Shown here piece by piece: positions 25,292-35,285 of a stretch of DNA of 51,483 bases. The DNA comes from Rubrivivax sp. (lineage in GTDB: Bacteria; Pseudomonadota; Gammaproteobacteria; Burkholderiales; Burkholderiaceae_C): positions 1 through 51,483 of the forward strand of contig JAIYDH010000173.1 in assembly GCA_027487585.1 (NCBI GenBank). The letters are read 5' to 3'. The notes beneath the pieces were generated by a model that saw nothing but the letters and a program-made list of their open reading frames with translations, was not told the DNA's origin and did no database searches. The first letter of the stretch is position 1, and every line of letters starts with the position of its first letter. Position numbers and translations under genes: made by a program.

Positions 25292-27501
25292 GCACCCCCT
25301 GGCTCACCGCAGCCGAGCTGGCCGCCCTTGGCCTGCCCGACTGGCCCGGCAGCGAGTTCCGCAGCCGCGCCAAGCTCGTGGCCCTGCAGGTGCCCAGCCG
25401 TGTGCGCGAAGGCCGCTTCGGCGGCGGTGGCCGCGAGTACGACACCGCAGCCCTGCCGGTGGGTGTGCGCCGCGCGCTGCTGGCCCACCAGGTGCAGCGG
25501 GCCGCCACGCCTGGGCAGGCACCCGAACAGGTGCCCACCGCCGTGGCCACCCGCCCGGCCTCCCTCGCAGAGGTGCCCGCCGACAAGCGCCCCCCCAGCA
25601 AGGCCGAAGCGGCCTGCGCAGATGCGCGCCTGGCCCTGGTCAACCACGCCAAGACCCTCGCCACCGTCGAGGGCGGCATGACGCACGCCATCAAGCGCCT
25701 GGTGCGCGACCTGGCCGAAGCCGCCGTACCCGAGCCGCTGCTGGAGCAGGCCCGCATCGCCCACCAGCGCCCCCGCCAGGCAGGTGCCCCTGAAGGGGTG
25801 CCGATCTCAGAGCGCACCCTCTTCCGCTGGGTGGGCGATCACCGCAAGGCGGGCTGGTGGGCTCTGCTGCCCGCCCCGGCGCCCAAGCGCGGCCTCGGCG
25901 CCGTGGCCGATGACGTGGCCCTGGTGCTGCGCCGCTACAGCAGCGCCACCGGCGCCGCGCGCAACCTCACCGACGTGGCCCGCGCCATCACCGCCGAGCT
26001 GGGCCGCCCGTTCGACGAGGCGCCAGTGCTGTACGAGCGCGCGCGCCGCGCCCTGCCCAAGCTCGACAAGACGGCCCTCATCAAGGCCCGCCACACCGGC
26101 GCCGAGCGCGCCGCCAAGCTGCCCTTCAAGCGCCGCATGACCGACGGCCTGGCGCCCAACGACGTGTGGGTGATCGACGGCCACACCTTCAAGGCCAAGG
26201 TGCGCCACCCCGACCACGGCCAGCCCTTCGCGCCCGAAGTCACCCTCGCCATCGACGTGGCCACGCGCAAGGTGGTGGGCTGGAGCGTCAGCTTGAGCGA
26301 AAGCACCATCGCAGTGGGCGACTGCATCCGCTTCTCGGTGGCCACGCACGGCGTGCCCGGCATCGTCTACTCCGACAACGGCTCGGGCGAACGCGCCAAG
26401 GTGTTCGACTGCCCCGTGGTCGGCCTCTTCGCACGCCTGGGCGTGGAGCACCGCCTCGGCATCCCCGGCCACCCGCAGGGCCACGGCCTCATCGAGCGCA
26501 GCTGGCAGACGCACATGCTGCGCGCCGCCCGCCGCTACGCCACCTACCAGGGCGGCGACGTTGATGACCGCACGCTGCGCAACGTGACGCTGGAGCTGGA
26601 GCGCGAGCAGCGCGCCCTTAAGCGGGCTGAGTCGGGCGGCGAGGTGGTGCGCCTGTCGGGCAAGGTGCCCAGCTGGCAGCAGTTCATCGGCGACGTCGCC
26701 CAGGCCGTGCACACCTACAACGCCGAGCACCGCCACCGCGGCCTGCCCAAGCACGCCGAAGGCGCCGCCGCAGGCCGCCACCTCACGCCCGACGAGGCCT
26801 GGGCCGCCATGCTGGTGCCCGAGCTGCAGGTGATGCTCGACGCAGGCGCCCTGCGCACCATGTTCCGCCCATCGGTGCTGCGCGTGGCGCAGCGTGGCGA
26901 GGTGCGCTGGCTCAACCAGCACTACTACTCGCCCGATCTCATGCAGGTCGACGGCGAGCAGGTGCGCGTCGACTACGACATCCACGACGGCAGCCGCGTG
27001 TGGGTGTGGACGCCCGGCGGCGAGTTCGTCTGCGAGGCCGTGCACTCGGCTGCGGCTGGCGGCAACGCCATCCCCTACTTCCCGGTCAGCGCGGTGCAGG
27101 CCGCGCGCGAGCGCCGCGTGCAGGGCATCGTCAAGCGCCGCCAGGCGCAGATCGACACCGCCGAGCGCGAGCTGCAGGCCGTGCTGCCCGCGCCGGCTGC
27201 GGAGTTCCAGATCCCGGGCTTCCAGGCCAACGATCTGCCCGCGGTCGAGATTGCCGAGCGCGTGGAGCGCATCGAGCCCAGCACCCCCGCCACGCTGGCC
27301 GGCGGCCGGCCCAGCGTCTTCGACAGCGCCGCCGACCGCTACGAGTGGCTCATGCAGCACCGCGCTGCCTGGAGCCCCGAAGACGCCGCCTGGCTGGCCG
27401 CCTACGCCGCCAGCGCCGATTACGACGGCCTGCGCAGCTACTACGCCAGCCGCGGCCTGGCCTGGCCCGATGACCCCGCGGCTTTTAACGCCGCCGGCTG
27501 A
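25288..27501 (+). CDS. MuA-like DDE transposase
   Basis: MSTPWLTAAELAALGLPDWPGSEFRSRAKL..; VWVIDGHTFKAKVRHPDHGQPFAPEVTLAIDVATRKVVGWSVS; YSDNGSGE; HPQGHGLIERSW. Confidence 0.93.
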   Translation: MSTPWLTAAELAALGLPDWPGSEFRSRAKLVALQVPSRVREGRFGGGGREYDTAALPVGVRRALLAHQVQRAATPGQAPEQVPTAVATRPASLAEVPADKRPPSKAEAACADARLALVNHAKTLATVEGGMTHAIKRLVRDLAEAAVPEPLLEQARIAHQRPRQAGAPEGVPISERTLFRWVGDHRKAGWWALLPAPAPKRGLGAVADDVALVLRRYSSATGAARNLTDVARAITAELGRPFDEAPVLYERARRALPKLDKTALIKARHTGAERAAKLPFKRRMTDGLAPNDVWVIDGHTFKAKVRHPDHGQPFAPEVTLAIDVATRKVVGWSVSLSESTIAVGDCIRFSVATHGVPGIVYSDNGSGERAKVFDCPVVGLFARLGVEHRLGIPGHPQGHGLIERSWQTHMLRAARRYATYQGGDVDDRTLRNVTLELEREQRALKRAESGGEVVRLSGKVPSWQQFIGDVAQAVHTYNAEHRHRGLPKHAEGAAAGRHLTPDEAWAAMLVPELQVMLDAGALRTMFRPSVLRVAQRGEVRWLNQHYYSPDLMQVDGEQVRVDYDIHDGSRVWVWTPGGEFVCEAVHSAAAGGNAIPYFPVSAVQAARERRVQGIVKRRQAQIDTAERELQAVLPAPAAEFQIPGFQANDLPAVEIAERVERIEPSTPATLAGGRPSVFDSAADRYEWLMQHRAAWSPEDAAWLAAYAASADYDGLRSYYASRGLAWPDDPAAFNAAG

Positions 27502-27569
27502 GCCCACCCACTCAGCCGGCAGCCCAGCACCCCACCCCCAACACCCACCACCCCGAGGAGAGCACACCC

Positions 27570-28304
27570 GTGAAAAAAGGCTTCGTCATGACAGAGAACT
27601 TCCGCCGCCTGGCGGAAGCCCAGGCCGCCGTCGAGCGCCGCGGCGCGCGCGAGGCGGGCCTGGTCATCGTCAAAGGCCCGTTCGGCATCGGCAAGAGCGA
27701 ACTCATGGAGCGCTGGGCCGCAGACAGCCAGGCCATCTTCCTGCGCTGCAAAGAGACCTGGACCAAGCGCGCCCTGCTCGACGAGCTGGCTGATGCCCTG
27801 GGCCTCGACAAGCGCGGCCGCAACAGCGAGGTGCAAGCCCGCATCATCGGCCGCCTGGCGGTGGACATGCGCCCCATGTGCTTCGACGAGGCCGACCACC
27901 TCATCCGCAGCACGCCGAGCCTGCTGGAGATCATCCGCGACATCACCGACATGACGGGCGTGGCCTGCTTCCTGGTCGGTATGGAGAAGTTCGGCAACAC
28001 CCTCGGGCGCCACGGCCACATCGCCAGCCGCGTGAACCGCGTCGTCGAGCTCAAGCGCCTCAGCCTGGGCGACGTGCAGCAGGCCTGCGACAAGCTCAGC
28101 GAGGTGCGCATCGAGCAGAGCCTGGTCGAGCGCATCCACGCCGACAGCGACGGCCGCATGCGCCTGGTGCTCAACGCGGTGGCCACCATCGAGCAGTGGG
28201 CCAAGGCCAACGGCTGGGCCAGCGTGGGCGCCGATGCCGTCAAAGGCAAGGCACTGTGTGTCGAGTTCAAGCCCGAGCGCATCGTCCGCGGAGGCCAGGC
28301 ATGA
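27570..28304 (+). CDS. MuB-like AAA ATPase / target activator
   Basis: GLVIVKGPFGIGKSELMERWA Walker A; MCFDEADHL Walker B. Confidence 0.9.
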   Translation: MKKGFVMTENFRRLAEAQAAVERRGAREAGLVIVKGPFGIGKSELMERWAADSQAIFLRCKETWTKRALLDELADALGLDKRGRNSEVQARIIGRLAVDMRPMCFDEADHLIRSTPSLLEIIRDITDMTGVACFLVGMEKFGNTLGRHGHIASRVNRVVELKRLSLGDVQQACDKLSEVRIEQSLVERIHADSDGRMRLVLNAVATIEQWAKANGWASVGADAVKGKALCVEFKPERIVRGGQA

Positions 28305-28576
28305 GGGTCAAGCAGCAGACCGAGGTGATGGCCGCCCTGGTGGCCCTGGTGGCCGCTGAAGACTGCCTGCAGGCCGATCTGCAGGGCTCGGCCGAGCACC
28401 TGGTGGCCGTGGCCAAGCTCAAGCTGGTCAACACCCTCGCCGACGAGTTTGCCGAGTCGCCCGAGCGCGTGCTCATGACGGTGGGCGCCGAGCTGGCGCG
28501 CCTGCGCCGCCGCGAGCACCCCTGCGCCGTGCTCGACCAGGCCATCACCGCCACCACCGGAGGCCCGCTGCAATGA
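28301..28576 (+). CDS. Hypothetical early protein
   Basis: ATG 28301 MRVKQQTEVMAALVALVAAEDCLQADLQ..., 4-nt overlaps on both sides. Confidence 0.6.
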   Translation: MRVKQQTEVMAALVALVAAEDCLQADLQGSAEHLVAVAKLKLVNTLADEFAESPERVLMTVGAELARLRRREHPCAVLDQAITATTGGPLQ

Positions 28577-29232
28577 GCGAGCAGGCCACCACCGCAGCGG
28601 CCGAGCCGGTGCGCTGGGTCACGGCCACGGTGCTGGCCGCGTTGGCCCAGCGCCACCTGGTGGCGGGCAGCGAGTTCACGGCCGCGCAGCTGGCCAGCTG
28701 GGTGCAGCCCCCGCTCACCAGCGAGCAGCGTGTGCACGCCACCAGCCGCCTGTGCAGCCTGGCCTTCCTGCGCCACCGCATGGAGCTGCAGGCCGACGTG
28801 CAGACCGACATCTACGCCCTCACGCCCGACGGCCAGCAGGCCGTAGAGGCCGCCGCCGCCGGCCACGTGCGCAAGAGCGGGCCCAAGGGCAGCCGCAAGC
28901 CCAACCTCCCCAGCGCAGACGCCTTCAGCACGCGGCTGTGGAACCTCATGCGCATCCGCAAGATGCTCACCCCCAGCCAGGGCGCCGAGCTGCTGGGCAA
29001 CGCGGGCGACGACAACTTCGAGAGCCGCCGCGACACCGCGCGCAAGTGCCTGCGCCGCTGGGCCAACACCGGCGCCCTGCAAGAGAGCGTGCGCCGCGTG
29101 GGCGCTGCCGGCCAGAGCAACGGCGAGAAGCGCTACGTGCTGGTGAAGGACAGCCCCCTGCCGCCCAACTGGCACCAGGCCAACAAGCCGCCCGCCAAGC
29201 AGGTGCGCAAGCACACCGGGGGTGCCCAGTGA
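28573..29232 (+). CDS. Hypothetical early protein (possible winged-helix)
   Basis: 219 aa; ATGA overlap; TVLAALAQRHLVAGSEFTAAQLASWV... Confidence 0.55.
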   Translation: MSEQATTAAAEPVRWVTATVLAALAQRHLVAGSEFTAAQLASWVQPPLTSEQRVHATSRLCSLAFLRHRMELQADVQTDIYALTPDGQQAVEAAAAGHVRKSGPKGSRKPNLPSADAFSTRLWNLMRIRKMLTPSQGAELLGNAGDDNFESRRDTARKCLRRWANTGALQESVRRVGAAGQSNGEKRYVLVKDSPLPPNWHQANKPPAKQVRKHTGGAQ

Positions 29233-29705
29233 AGCCGCCCAAGAACCCCATGCCCTACATGGGCGAGTCCTGGTTCGCCATGTTGGTGACCGAGTGCGAC
29301 CGCACCGGCAACGTGGCCGCCGTGGCGCTGCGCCTGGCCGTCAGCGCACCGCTGCTCTACCAGGTGCTCTCGGGCACCGGCGAATACGGCAAGGGCAAGG
29401 CCAGCACGGCCCGCCTGGCCGACAAGGTGCTGCACCAGCTGGGCAACTACACCTGCCCGCACCTGAGCGAGCAGTACGAAGAGGTGCGCGTCATCAGCAG
29501 CGACGAGTGCCGCCGCTACGCCCACCGCCCGCCGCCCACCGGCAGCCCGCGCGATCTGAAGCACTGGCAGGCCTGCCGCCGCTGCGTGCACTTCGGCGCC
29601 TCGGCGCCGCCGCAGCCGCGGCAGCCCATCACCCGCCGCCGCGGCGAAGCCGCCGAGGGCGACACCACCACCGCCACCCCCACAGACGAAGGCAAACAGC
29701 CATGA
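29229..29705 (+). CDS. Hypothetical early protein, HTH-like N-term
   Basis: GTG 29229 VKPPKNPMPYMGESWFAMLVTECDRTGNVAAVALRLAVSAPLLYQVLSG... Confidence 0.55.
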   Translation: MKPPKNPMPYMGESWFAMLVTECDRTGNVAAVALRLAVSAPLLYQVLSGTGEYGKGKASTARLADKVLHQLGNYTCPHLSEQYEEVRVISSDECRRYAHRPPPTGSPRDLKHWQACRRCVHFGASAPPQPRQPITRRRGEAAEGDTTTATPTDEGKQP

Positions 29706-30004
29706 GGCCCACCCCTACCGCACGCAGCATCGTCATCCCGCTCAAAGAGCCCGTCTGGCGCCGCTGGCTCTGGCCGCTGCTGGGCTGCCTGTCCATGATG
29801 GCCCTGCTGGTCGCGATGGCCGCGCTCGACGAGCACGACCAGGCCGCGCTGGAGCGCCACACCCAGCAACTGCGCCACGCCCACGAGCAAGGCCGCCAGC
29901 AAGGCCTGCGCGACGCCATGCAGGGCGTGGACGTGCCCACCCGGCACGCCTACAACACCGGCTGGCTCGAAGGCCTGCGCGTGTGCCACGGAGGCCAGCC
30001 GTGA
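29702..30004 (+). CDS. Small membrane protein
   Basis: 100 aa; WRRWLWPLLGCLSMMALLVAMAAL TM segment. Confidence 0.6.
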   Translation: MRPTPTARSIVIPLKEPVWRRWLWPLLGCLSMMALLVAMAALDEHDQAALERHTQQLRHAHEQGRQQGLRDAMQGVDVPTRHAYNTGWLEGLRVCHGGQP

Positions 30005-30756
30005 GCTGGGGCGGCAACATGCACCCCTTCACGCTGCAGCTGTGGCAGCGGCTGCATGCCGCTGGCGCCGAGGGCTTGTTGCGCACCGAGCTGCGCGAGG
30101 AGTTTCCCGGGCGCGACGATCTGGCCAAGCGCCTTGCCAACCTGGTGACGCTGGGCTACGTGCTCCAGCAGGGCAAGTACAACGAGGCCCGCTTCACCGC
30201 CACCACCAAGGTGCCGCCGTCGGCCACCAAGGCCGCGGATGAAGCCGCCGCCCGCAAGGCCGAAGACCCGGAAGACGCCATGCGCCGCGAGGCCCGCAGC
30301 AAGACGCCGCAGGGCGTGCCCGCAGGCGTGCCCAACAGCGTGTTCGACCTCGGGCGCACGCTGTGCGGCGGCAAGTCGGCGGGCCTGCCCGAGGCAGCCG
30401 CCGAGGCTGCGCCGGTGGCCGCACCCCCTTCGGCCCCCGCACCGGCTGCGCTGAGTGCAGCCCAGCGCGCTGGCCTGCCCTGGAACCAGCCGGCGCAGCT
30501 GGACATTCCAACGCTCGGCAAGCTGCCGGCGCACCTGACGCCGCGCAAGCCTGCAGCCCCGCCCGATGCGGCGCCGCCAGAGCCCCGGTTCGAGCTGCAC
30601 AGCGACGGCGTGCTGCTCATCGACCCCGCGGGCGACGGCACCGAGCCCATCGCCTTGCACCCCACCGTCACGCGGCACCTGTTCCGCTGGCTCGATCGCA
30701 TCGGCGGCCTGCAGCTCAGCCGCGTGTTCGAGTGCGGCACCGAGGCCACGTCATGA
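30001..30756 (+). CDS. Hypothetical early protein, winged-helix-like N-term
   Basis: GTG start overlapping TGA; MHPFTLQLWQRLHAAGAEGLLRTELREEFPGRDDLAKRLANLVTLGYVLQQG. Confidence 0.55.
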   Translation: MSWGGNMHPFTLQLWQRLHAAGAEGLLRTELREEFPGRDDLAKRLANLVTLGYVLQQGKYNEARFTATTKVPPSATKAADEAAARKAEDPEDAMRREARSKTPQGVPAGVPNSVFDLGRTLCGGKSAGLPEAAAEAAPVAAPPSAPAPAALSAAQRAGLPWNQPAQLDIPTLGKLPAHLTPRKPAAPPDAAPPEPRFELHSDGVLLIDPAGDGTEPIALHPTVTRHLFRWLDRIGGLQLSRVFECGTEATS

Positions 30757-30992
30757 GCGGCCACGCCCTCACCGCCACCGTGCTGATCCGCGTCGACGCC
30801 CACGCGGGCGAGTGGGTGCCGCTGGCCGACCTGGTGCGCTTCACCGGCGTGGCCGAGCAGCGCGTGCGCGAGTGCGCCGAGCACCTGGTGCAGCGCGGCC
30901 AGCTGCACCAGGCCACCGCCGCGGGCCACCAGTTCTACGGCGTGCAAGTCGAAGGCGTGCCGCCGCCGTCAGTCTTTTCCCAGCAACCTTAA
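30753..30992 (+). CDS. Hypothetical small early protein
   Basis: ATG 30753 MSGHALTATVLIRVDAHAGEWVPLADLVRFTGVAEQRVRECAEHL... Confidence 0.55.
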   Translation: MSGHALTATVLIRVDAHAGEWVPLADLVRFTGVAEQRVRECAEHLVQRGQLHQATAAGHQFYGVQVEGVPPPSVFSQQP

Positions 30993-31003
30993 GGAGTGTG
31001 CCC

Positions 31004-31696
31004 GTGAGCACCAAGAGCAAGACCCCGACCCCAGCCGCAGGCGCAGCCGCCATTGCAGCGGCGCCCGCGCCTGCTGCGCCGGCACCGCAAGCCATCCCCG
31101 AGGGCTACCGGCAAGACGCCAAGGGCCGCCTCGTGCCCGAGAGCGTGATCAAGCCCATCGACATGACGCGCGACGAGCTCGTGATCGCGCTGGTCAAGAA
31201 GGCCAAGGCCCTGAGCGCCACCATCGCCACCTTCCGCACCGAGGTGTTCGACCTGGCAGACCAGTTCGTCGCCCTCTCGGCAGCCGAGTTCAAGGTGAGC
31301 CTGGGCGGCAGGAAGGGCAACCTCACGCTGCACAGCTTCGACGGCCGCTACAAGGTGCTGCTGGCCATTGCGGAGCACCTCACCTTCGACGAGCGCCTGC
31401 AGGCCGCCAAGGCCTTGATCGACGAGTGCATCAATGAGTGGGCCGAGAACAGCCGCCCCGAGATCAAGGTGCTGGTGAGCGAGGCCTTCGACACCGACAA
31501 GGAGGGCAAGCTCAACACCGGCAAGATCCTCGGCCTGCGGCGCTACGACATCACCGACAAGCGCTGGCAGCGTGCCATGGCCGCCATCGGCGAGAGCCTG
31601 CAGGTGGTGGGCAGCAAGCGCTACGTGCGCTTCTACGAGCGGGTCGGCGACACCGACAAGTACGAGCCCATCTCGCTCGACATCGCAGGAGCCTGA
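31004..31696 (+). CDS. DUF3164 family protein
   Basis: GTG 31004; ...IPEGYRQDAKGRLVPESVIKPIDMTRDELVIALVKKAKAL...KILGLRRYDITDKRWQRAMAAIGESLQVVGSKRYVRFYER. Confidence 0.85.
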   Translation: MSTKSKTPTPAAGAAAIAAAPAPAAPAPQAIPEGYRQDAKGRLVPESVIKPIDMTRDELVIALVKKAKALSATIATFRTEVFDLADQFVALSAAEFKVSLGGRKGNLTLHSFDGRYKVLLAIAEHLTFDERLQAAKALIDECINEWAENSRPEIKVLVSEAFDTDKEGKLNTGKILGLRRYDITDKRWQRAMAAIGESLQVVGSKRYVRFYERVGDTDKYEPISLDIAGA

Positions 31697-31698
31697 GC

Positions 31699-32334
31699 AT
31701 GCGCGCCGCCCCCGATTCGGCACGCATGGCCAGGCCTGCACGCGCCGACCGCTCGCCCCAGCTCGCCGCACTCAACCTGGTGCCCGAGCTGGACCTCACC
31801 GAGGCCCGCACCAGCCTGCCGCTGCCGCTGGAGATCACTGTGCGCTACAGCGCCGGGGCCTACAACACCAACCAGGTGTTCGGCTTCCGCAGCAGCAGCA
31901 CCAGCAGCGCCCGCCAGGCGGCCGAGGCGCAGGCCACCAAGGTCTACGGGTTGCACATGTCCGAGGGCAGCCTGATGCAGCTACCCAGCACCGGCGGGCA
32001 CCTGGGAACCGATGTCTTCAAGGTGAGCGGGCGCCTGCTCATCGCCTGGTGCGGCGCCAGCGGCCTGGTCGACGTTGGCCACGTGGTGCCCGATGACGCC
32101 ATGCCCATCGCAATGGGCCCCCGCTTCAACCTGCTGAAGGAACTCGACGTCGCCTGCCGCCACGGCAAGGGCCCGAGCAAGGGCCTGCTGCTGGTGCCCG
32201 GCATCCCCGAGGCCCCGAACGAGCAGGAAGGCCTGCGCGCCCTGCGCGCCTTCATCCAGTGGCGCTGCATCGGCGCCAAGAAGCTGCGCAGCCTGGGCAT
32301 CACCTACGCCACCTACCCCGGGAGCACCTCATGA
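31699..32334 (+). CDS. Hypothetical phage protein
   Basis: ATG 31699 MRAAPDSARMARPARADRS..., contiguous early operon. Confidence 0.55.
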   Translation: MRAAPDSARMARPARADRSPQLAALNLVPELDLTEARTSLPLPLEITVRYSAGAYNTNQVFGFRSSSTSSARQAAEAQATKVYGLHMSEGSLMQLPSTGGHLGTDVFKVSGRLLIAWCGASGLVDVGHVVPDDAMPIAMGPRFNLLKELDVACRHGKGPSKGLLLVPGIPEAPNEQEGLRALRAFIQWRCIGAKKLRSLGITYATYPGSTS

Positions 32335-32615
32335 GCATCCCCGACCTCCTGGCCCTGCGCCAGCGCGGCCAGCCGCAAGCCGCTGGCAAGCCGCAGCCCC
32401 GCACCGTGCAGCTGCAGGCCAACCGCACCGGCCTGTATCACACGCTGGTGGAGTTCGATGCCGGCGACGAACACGCTGAGCGCGCCGTGCGCGAGGCCGT
32501 CGAGCTGCTGTGCAGCGTTGATGCCGCGCTGGCTTGCCGCGTGGTCATGAAGAGCGTCTCGGCCGACGTGCTGCTGAACTACAGCGTGCGCCACGGCTGG
32601 ACGCCGGGCAAGTGA
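32331..32615 (+). CDS. Hypothetical phage protein
   Basis: ATG 32331 MSIPDLLALRQRGQPQAAGKPQPRTVQLQ... Confidence 0.55.
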   Translation: MSIPDLLALRQRGQPQAAGKPQPRTVQLQANRTGLYHTLVEFDAGDEHAERAVREAVELLCSVDAALACRVVMKSVSADVLLNYSVRHGWTPGK

Positions 32616-32623
32616 GGGAGGCC

Positions 32624-33139
32624 ATGGAACCCACCATCCTCACCCTGCACGGCCGCAGCTTCGACTACCGCGCGCCCGAGCGGCACCAGTTCGACATCGA
32701 AGAGATTGCGCATGCGCTGAGCAACCTGTGCCGGTTCACCGGCCACACGCGCAGCTTCTACAGCGTGGCACAGCACAGCGTGCTGGTGTGCGACCTGGCG
32801 CCGTCCGAGCACAAGCTCGAAGCCCTGCTGCACGACGCCCACGAGGCCTACGTGGGCGATGTCAACAGCCCGCTCAAGGCGCTGCTGCCCATGTACCGCG
32901 AGGTCGAGGCGCGCGCCGAGGCGGCGCTGCGCGCGGCCTTCGGCCTGCCGGCGAAAAAGGCCACCATCGTCAAGTACCACGACCTCAGCGCCTACCAGAT
33001 CGAGCGCTTCGTGCTGATGCCGCGGGGCGACGACGCGCCCGGAGAAGACCCGCCGCACCCCTACCCGCTGCACCCCCTGCAGCCGCGCGACGCGCGCGAA
33101 CTGTTCCTGGCCCGCTGGCACGAGGTGCGCCATGGCTGA
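32624..33139 (+). CDS. HD-domain phosphohydrolase (YfbR-like)
   Basis: RSFYSVAQHSVLVCDL...EALLHDAHEAYVGDVNSPLKALL. Confidence 0.8.
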   Translation: MEPTILTLHGRSFDYRAPERHQFDIEEIAHALSNLCRFTGHTRSFYSVAQHSVLVCDLAPSEHKLEALLHDAHEAYVGDVNSPLKALLPMYREVEARAEAALRAAFGLPAKKATIVKYHDLSAYQIERFVLMPRGDDAPGEDPPHPYPLHPLQPRDARELFLARWHEVRHG

Positions 33140-33416
33140 GACGAGCACCGAACGCCTGCAGGCCGGCTCGCGCCTGTCGTTCCGCCAGGAGGGCGCCGAG
33201 CTGGTGGCCTACATCGCCAAGCCGCACACGATGGACGGCGCCTTGCGTCTGGCCAGCGTGCATCTGTCCATCGCGCAGCAGCCCGGCTTCTACCCGGCCT
33301 ACGTCGAGCTCATGACCCAGGCCTACCGCAGCTTCGTCGAAGCCGCCACCGGCCTGAAGGTCGAGAGCGTGCGCCACGAGGCCCCACCCGAGCACGAGCG
33401 AGCCGGCCACGGCTGA
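33132..33416 (+). CDS. Hypothetical phage protein
   Basis: 94 aa, overlaps upstream gene. Confidence 0.5.
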   Translation: MAETSTERLQAGSRLSFRQEGAELVAYIAKPHTMDGALRLASVHLSIAQQPGFYPAYVELMTQAYRSFVEAATGLKVESVRHEAPPEHERAGHG

Positions 33417-33445
33417 TCAGCGCCACCCCAAGCGAGAACCACCCC

Positions 33446-33829
33446 ATGAAGATCACACTCAGCCTCGACGAGTTCAAGGCCGCGCTGCTGGCACAAGGCG
33501 TGTCCAGCCACCTGCACTTCGCCTTCAAGTGCCCGATGTGCAACACCGTCCAGTCGGCAGCAGACCTTGTCGCAGCCGGCGCTGGCGCCGACTTCGACAC
33601 GGTCGAGCGCTACCTTGCCTTCTCCTGTGTGGGCCGATTCACCGGGGCTGGCGCCCCACGCAAACTGCCCGATGGCAAGCCCTGCAACTGGACGCTGGGC
33701 GGGCTCTTCGCGATGCACAAGCTGGAGGTACTCACACCCGATGGCAAGAAGCATGCGAGATTTGAGCTGGCGACAGGTGAAGAGGCTCGGGCACACGAGC
33801 TGAATCGCGCTGGGGCGGTGCAGTCGTGA
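33446..33829 (+). CDS. Hypothetical phage protein (VVA0879-like)
   Basis: FKCPMCNTVQSAADLVAAGAGADFDTVERYLAFSCVGRFTGAGAPR. Confidence 0.6.
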   Translation: MKITLSLDEFKAALLAQGVSSHLHFAFKCPMCNTVQSAADLVAAGAGADFDTVERYLAFSCVGRFTGAGAPRKLPDGKPCNWTLGGLFAMHKLEVLTPDGKKHARFELATGEEARAHELNRAGAVQS

Positions 33830-33969
33830 TCGCCGCCTTTCGCACGCTTCTGAAGCGGCTCTTCTGCCGCCACACCCACGGCCGCCTCATCGCCATCGAG
33901 TGGGACGGCGTCTCGGTGTACCAGTGCACCAACTGCGGCAAGCACATCCGCAAGGGTCTGGGCTCATGA
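33826..33969 (+). CDS. Small CxxC protein
   Basis: GTG 33826: VIAAFRTLLKRLFCRHTHGRLIAIEWDGVSVYQCTNCGKHIRKGLGS; GTGA/ATGA overlaps. Confidence 0.5.
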   Translation: MIAAFRTLLKRLFCRHTHGRLIAIEWDGVSVYQCTNCGKHIRKGLGS

Positions 33970-34217
33970 GCATCGTCCGCATCGACACCACCAACACGCA
34001 CGGCTGGCAAGCCCGCGTGCATGTCGGCAACGGCAAGCCGCGCCTGACCATGCTGTGCAGCGACGCCGACTTCGGCGGCAGCGAGCTGGCCCACCACGCT
34101 GCCGAGGCGGCTCTCAAGCTGCTGCAGCTGAAGGCCCTTATGGAGCGCCGCCGCATGGCCCGCAAGGGCCTCGAAGGCCTGCTCAAGAAGGCAAGGGGAG
34201 CTGGCAATGGATCGTGA
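33966..34217 (+). CDS. Hypothetical phage protein
   Basis: 83 aa, ATGA overlap. Confidence 0.5.
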   Translation: MSIVRIDTTNTHGWQARVHVGNGKPRLTMLCSDADFGGSELAHHAAEAALKLLQLKALMERRRMARKGLEGLLKKARGAGNGS

Positions 34218-34941
34218 CAAGGCCCTTTCAAAGATCAAGAAGTGCCTGGCCCTGAGCCGCAGCGCCAACGAGAACGAGGCTGCGGCTGCGCTGCGCCAGG
34301 CGCAAGCCTTGATGGCTGAGCATGGCCTCGGCGAGGCCGATGTGGCGCTGTCCGACATCGGCGAGTCACGAGCGCCCGCTCGATCGCCGGCCATCAACGC
34401 ATGGGAAAGCAGGCTGGCCCACCTGGTGGGCGAAGCCTTCGGTTGCGAGCACCTCAGCGTCATCCGCTACCTGCCCGGTGGCCGCGCATTCCTCAAGCGT
34501 GCGCGCGACGTGGTGTTCATCGGCGCGAACCCCGCCCCGGAGGTTGCCAGCTACGCCTACAAGGTGCTCTCGCGCAAGTGCGCTGCCGCGCGCCTCGCGT
34601 ACATCGCGAAGCAGCCGCGCACCTGCAAGCCCATCACCAAGACGGCCCGGGGCGACGAGTTCGCGCAGGGCTGGGTGATCGCTGTACGCGACCTGGTGCA
34701 ACGCTTCGCCGGCCGCCAAGCCGATACCCTGCTGATCGAGGCCTACATGCAGCGCCACTTCCCGAACGTCGAAACCGTGCGGCCGGTGAACAAGGCGGTT
34801 GGGCGCAACGTCCGCAGCGAAGACAGGTGGAGCGGCTTCGAGGCAGGCAAGAACACGCGCCTGGAGCAGGCGCTACCCGGGCAGCAGGGCGTCGGCCTGC
34901 TTGGAGTTGGCGCTGCTCAGGAGGGTGCTAGCCATGGCTGA
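34207..34941 (+). CDS. DUF2786 domain protein
   Basis: MDRDKALSKIKKCLALSRSANENEAAAALRQAQALMAEHGL. Confidence 0.8.
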   Translation: MDRDKALSKIKKCLALSRSANENEAAAALRQAQALMAEHGLGEADVALSDIGESRAPARSPAINAWESRLAHLVGEAFGCEHLSVIRYLPGGRAFLKRARDVVFIGANPAPEVASYAYKVLSRKCAAARLAYIAKQPRTCKPITKTARGDEFAQGWVIAVRDLVQRFAGRQADTLLIEAYMQRHFPNVETVRPVNKAVGRNVRSEDRWSGFEAGKNTRLEQALPGQQGVGLLGVGAAQEGASHG

Positions 34942-35245
34942 GAACACCGCCATCTGCGAAGACGCCTTCGACGCCAGGCTGCTGGCGGCGCTGACCAAAG
35001 AGCAGAACAACCCACCCGCGCAGTGGTGGCTGTCGTTCTGCGATCCCGACAAGCCGAAGGGCGAGCAGTTCCTGGGCGTGTCCATCGTGGAAGCGTCGGG
35101 GTTCATGCACGCGCAGCAGAAGGCTTGGGCGCTTGGCATAAACCCGGGCGGCGAGATTCTGGGTGAACAAGTGGAAGGCATCCCGGCCGAGTACCTCAAC
35201 AAGCTGCTCTCACGCGCAGAACTTGAGGCGGCGGATCTTGTATGA
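34934..35245 (+). CDS. Hypothetical phage protein starting MAENTAI
   Basis: ATG 34934; shares an exact 21-nt 5' end with ORF at 35286. Confidence 0.55.
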   Translation: MAENTAICEDAFDARLLAALTKEQNNPPAQWWLSFCDPDKPKGEQFLGVSIVEASGFMHAQQKAWALGINPGGEILGEQVEGIPAEYLNKLLSRAELEAADLV

Positions 35246-35285
35246 AGCCTAACGACCCAGCCCTGCAGCCCGAGGGAGCGAAGTG

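Noticed and set aside
28301-32615. Mu-type Gam, Kil or Mom homologs in the early operon
   Set aside because: None of the ORFs shows recognisable Gam or Mom sequence; absence not proven without profile searches.
34934-35245. 34934-35245 as a fragment of DUF5131 or HNH
   Set aside because: Only the first 21 nt are shared; the rest has no similarity to either, so treated as a separate gene with a shared start.
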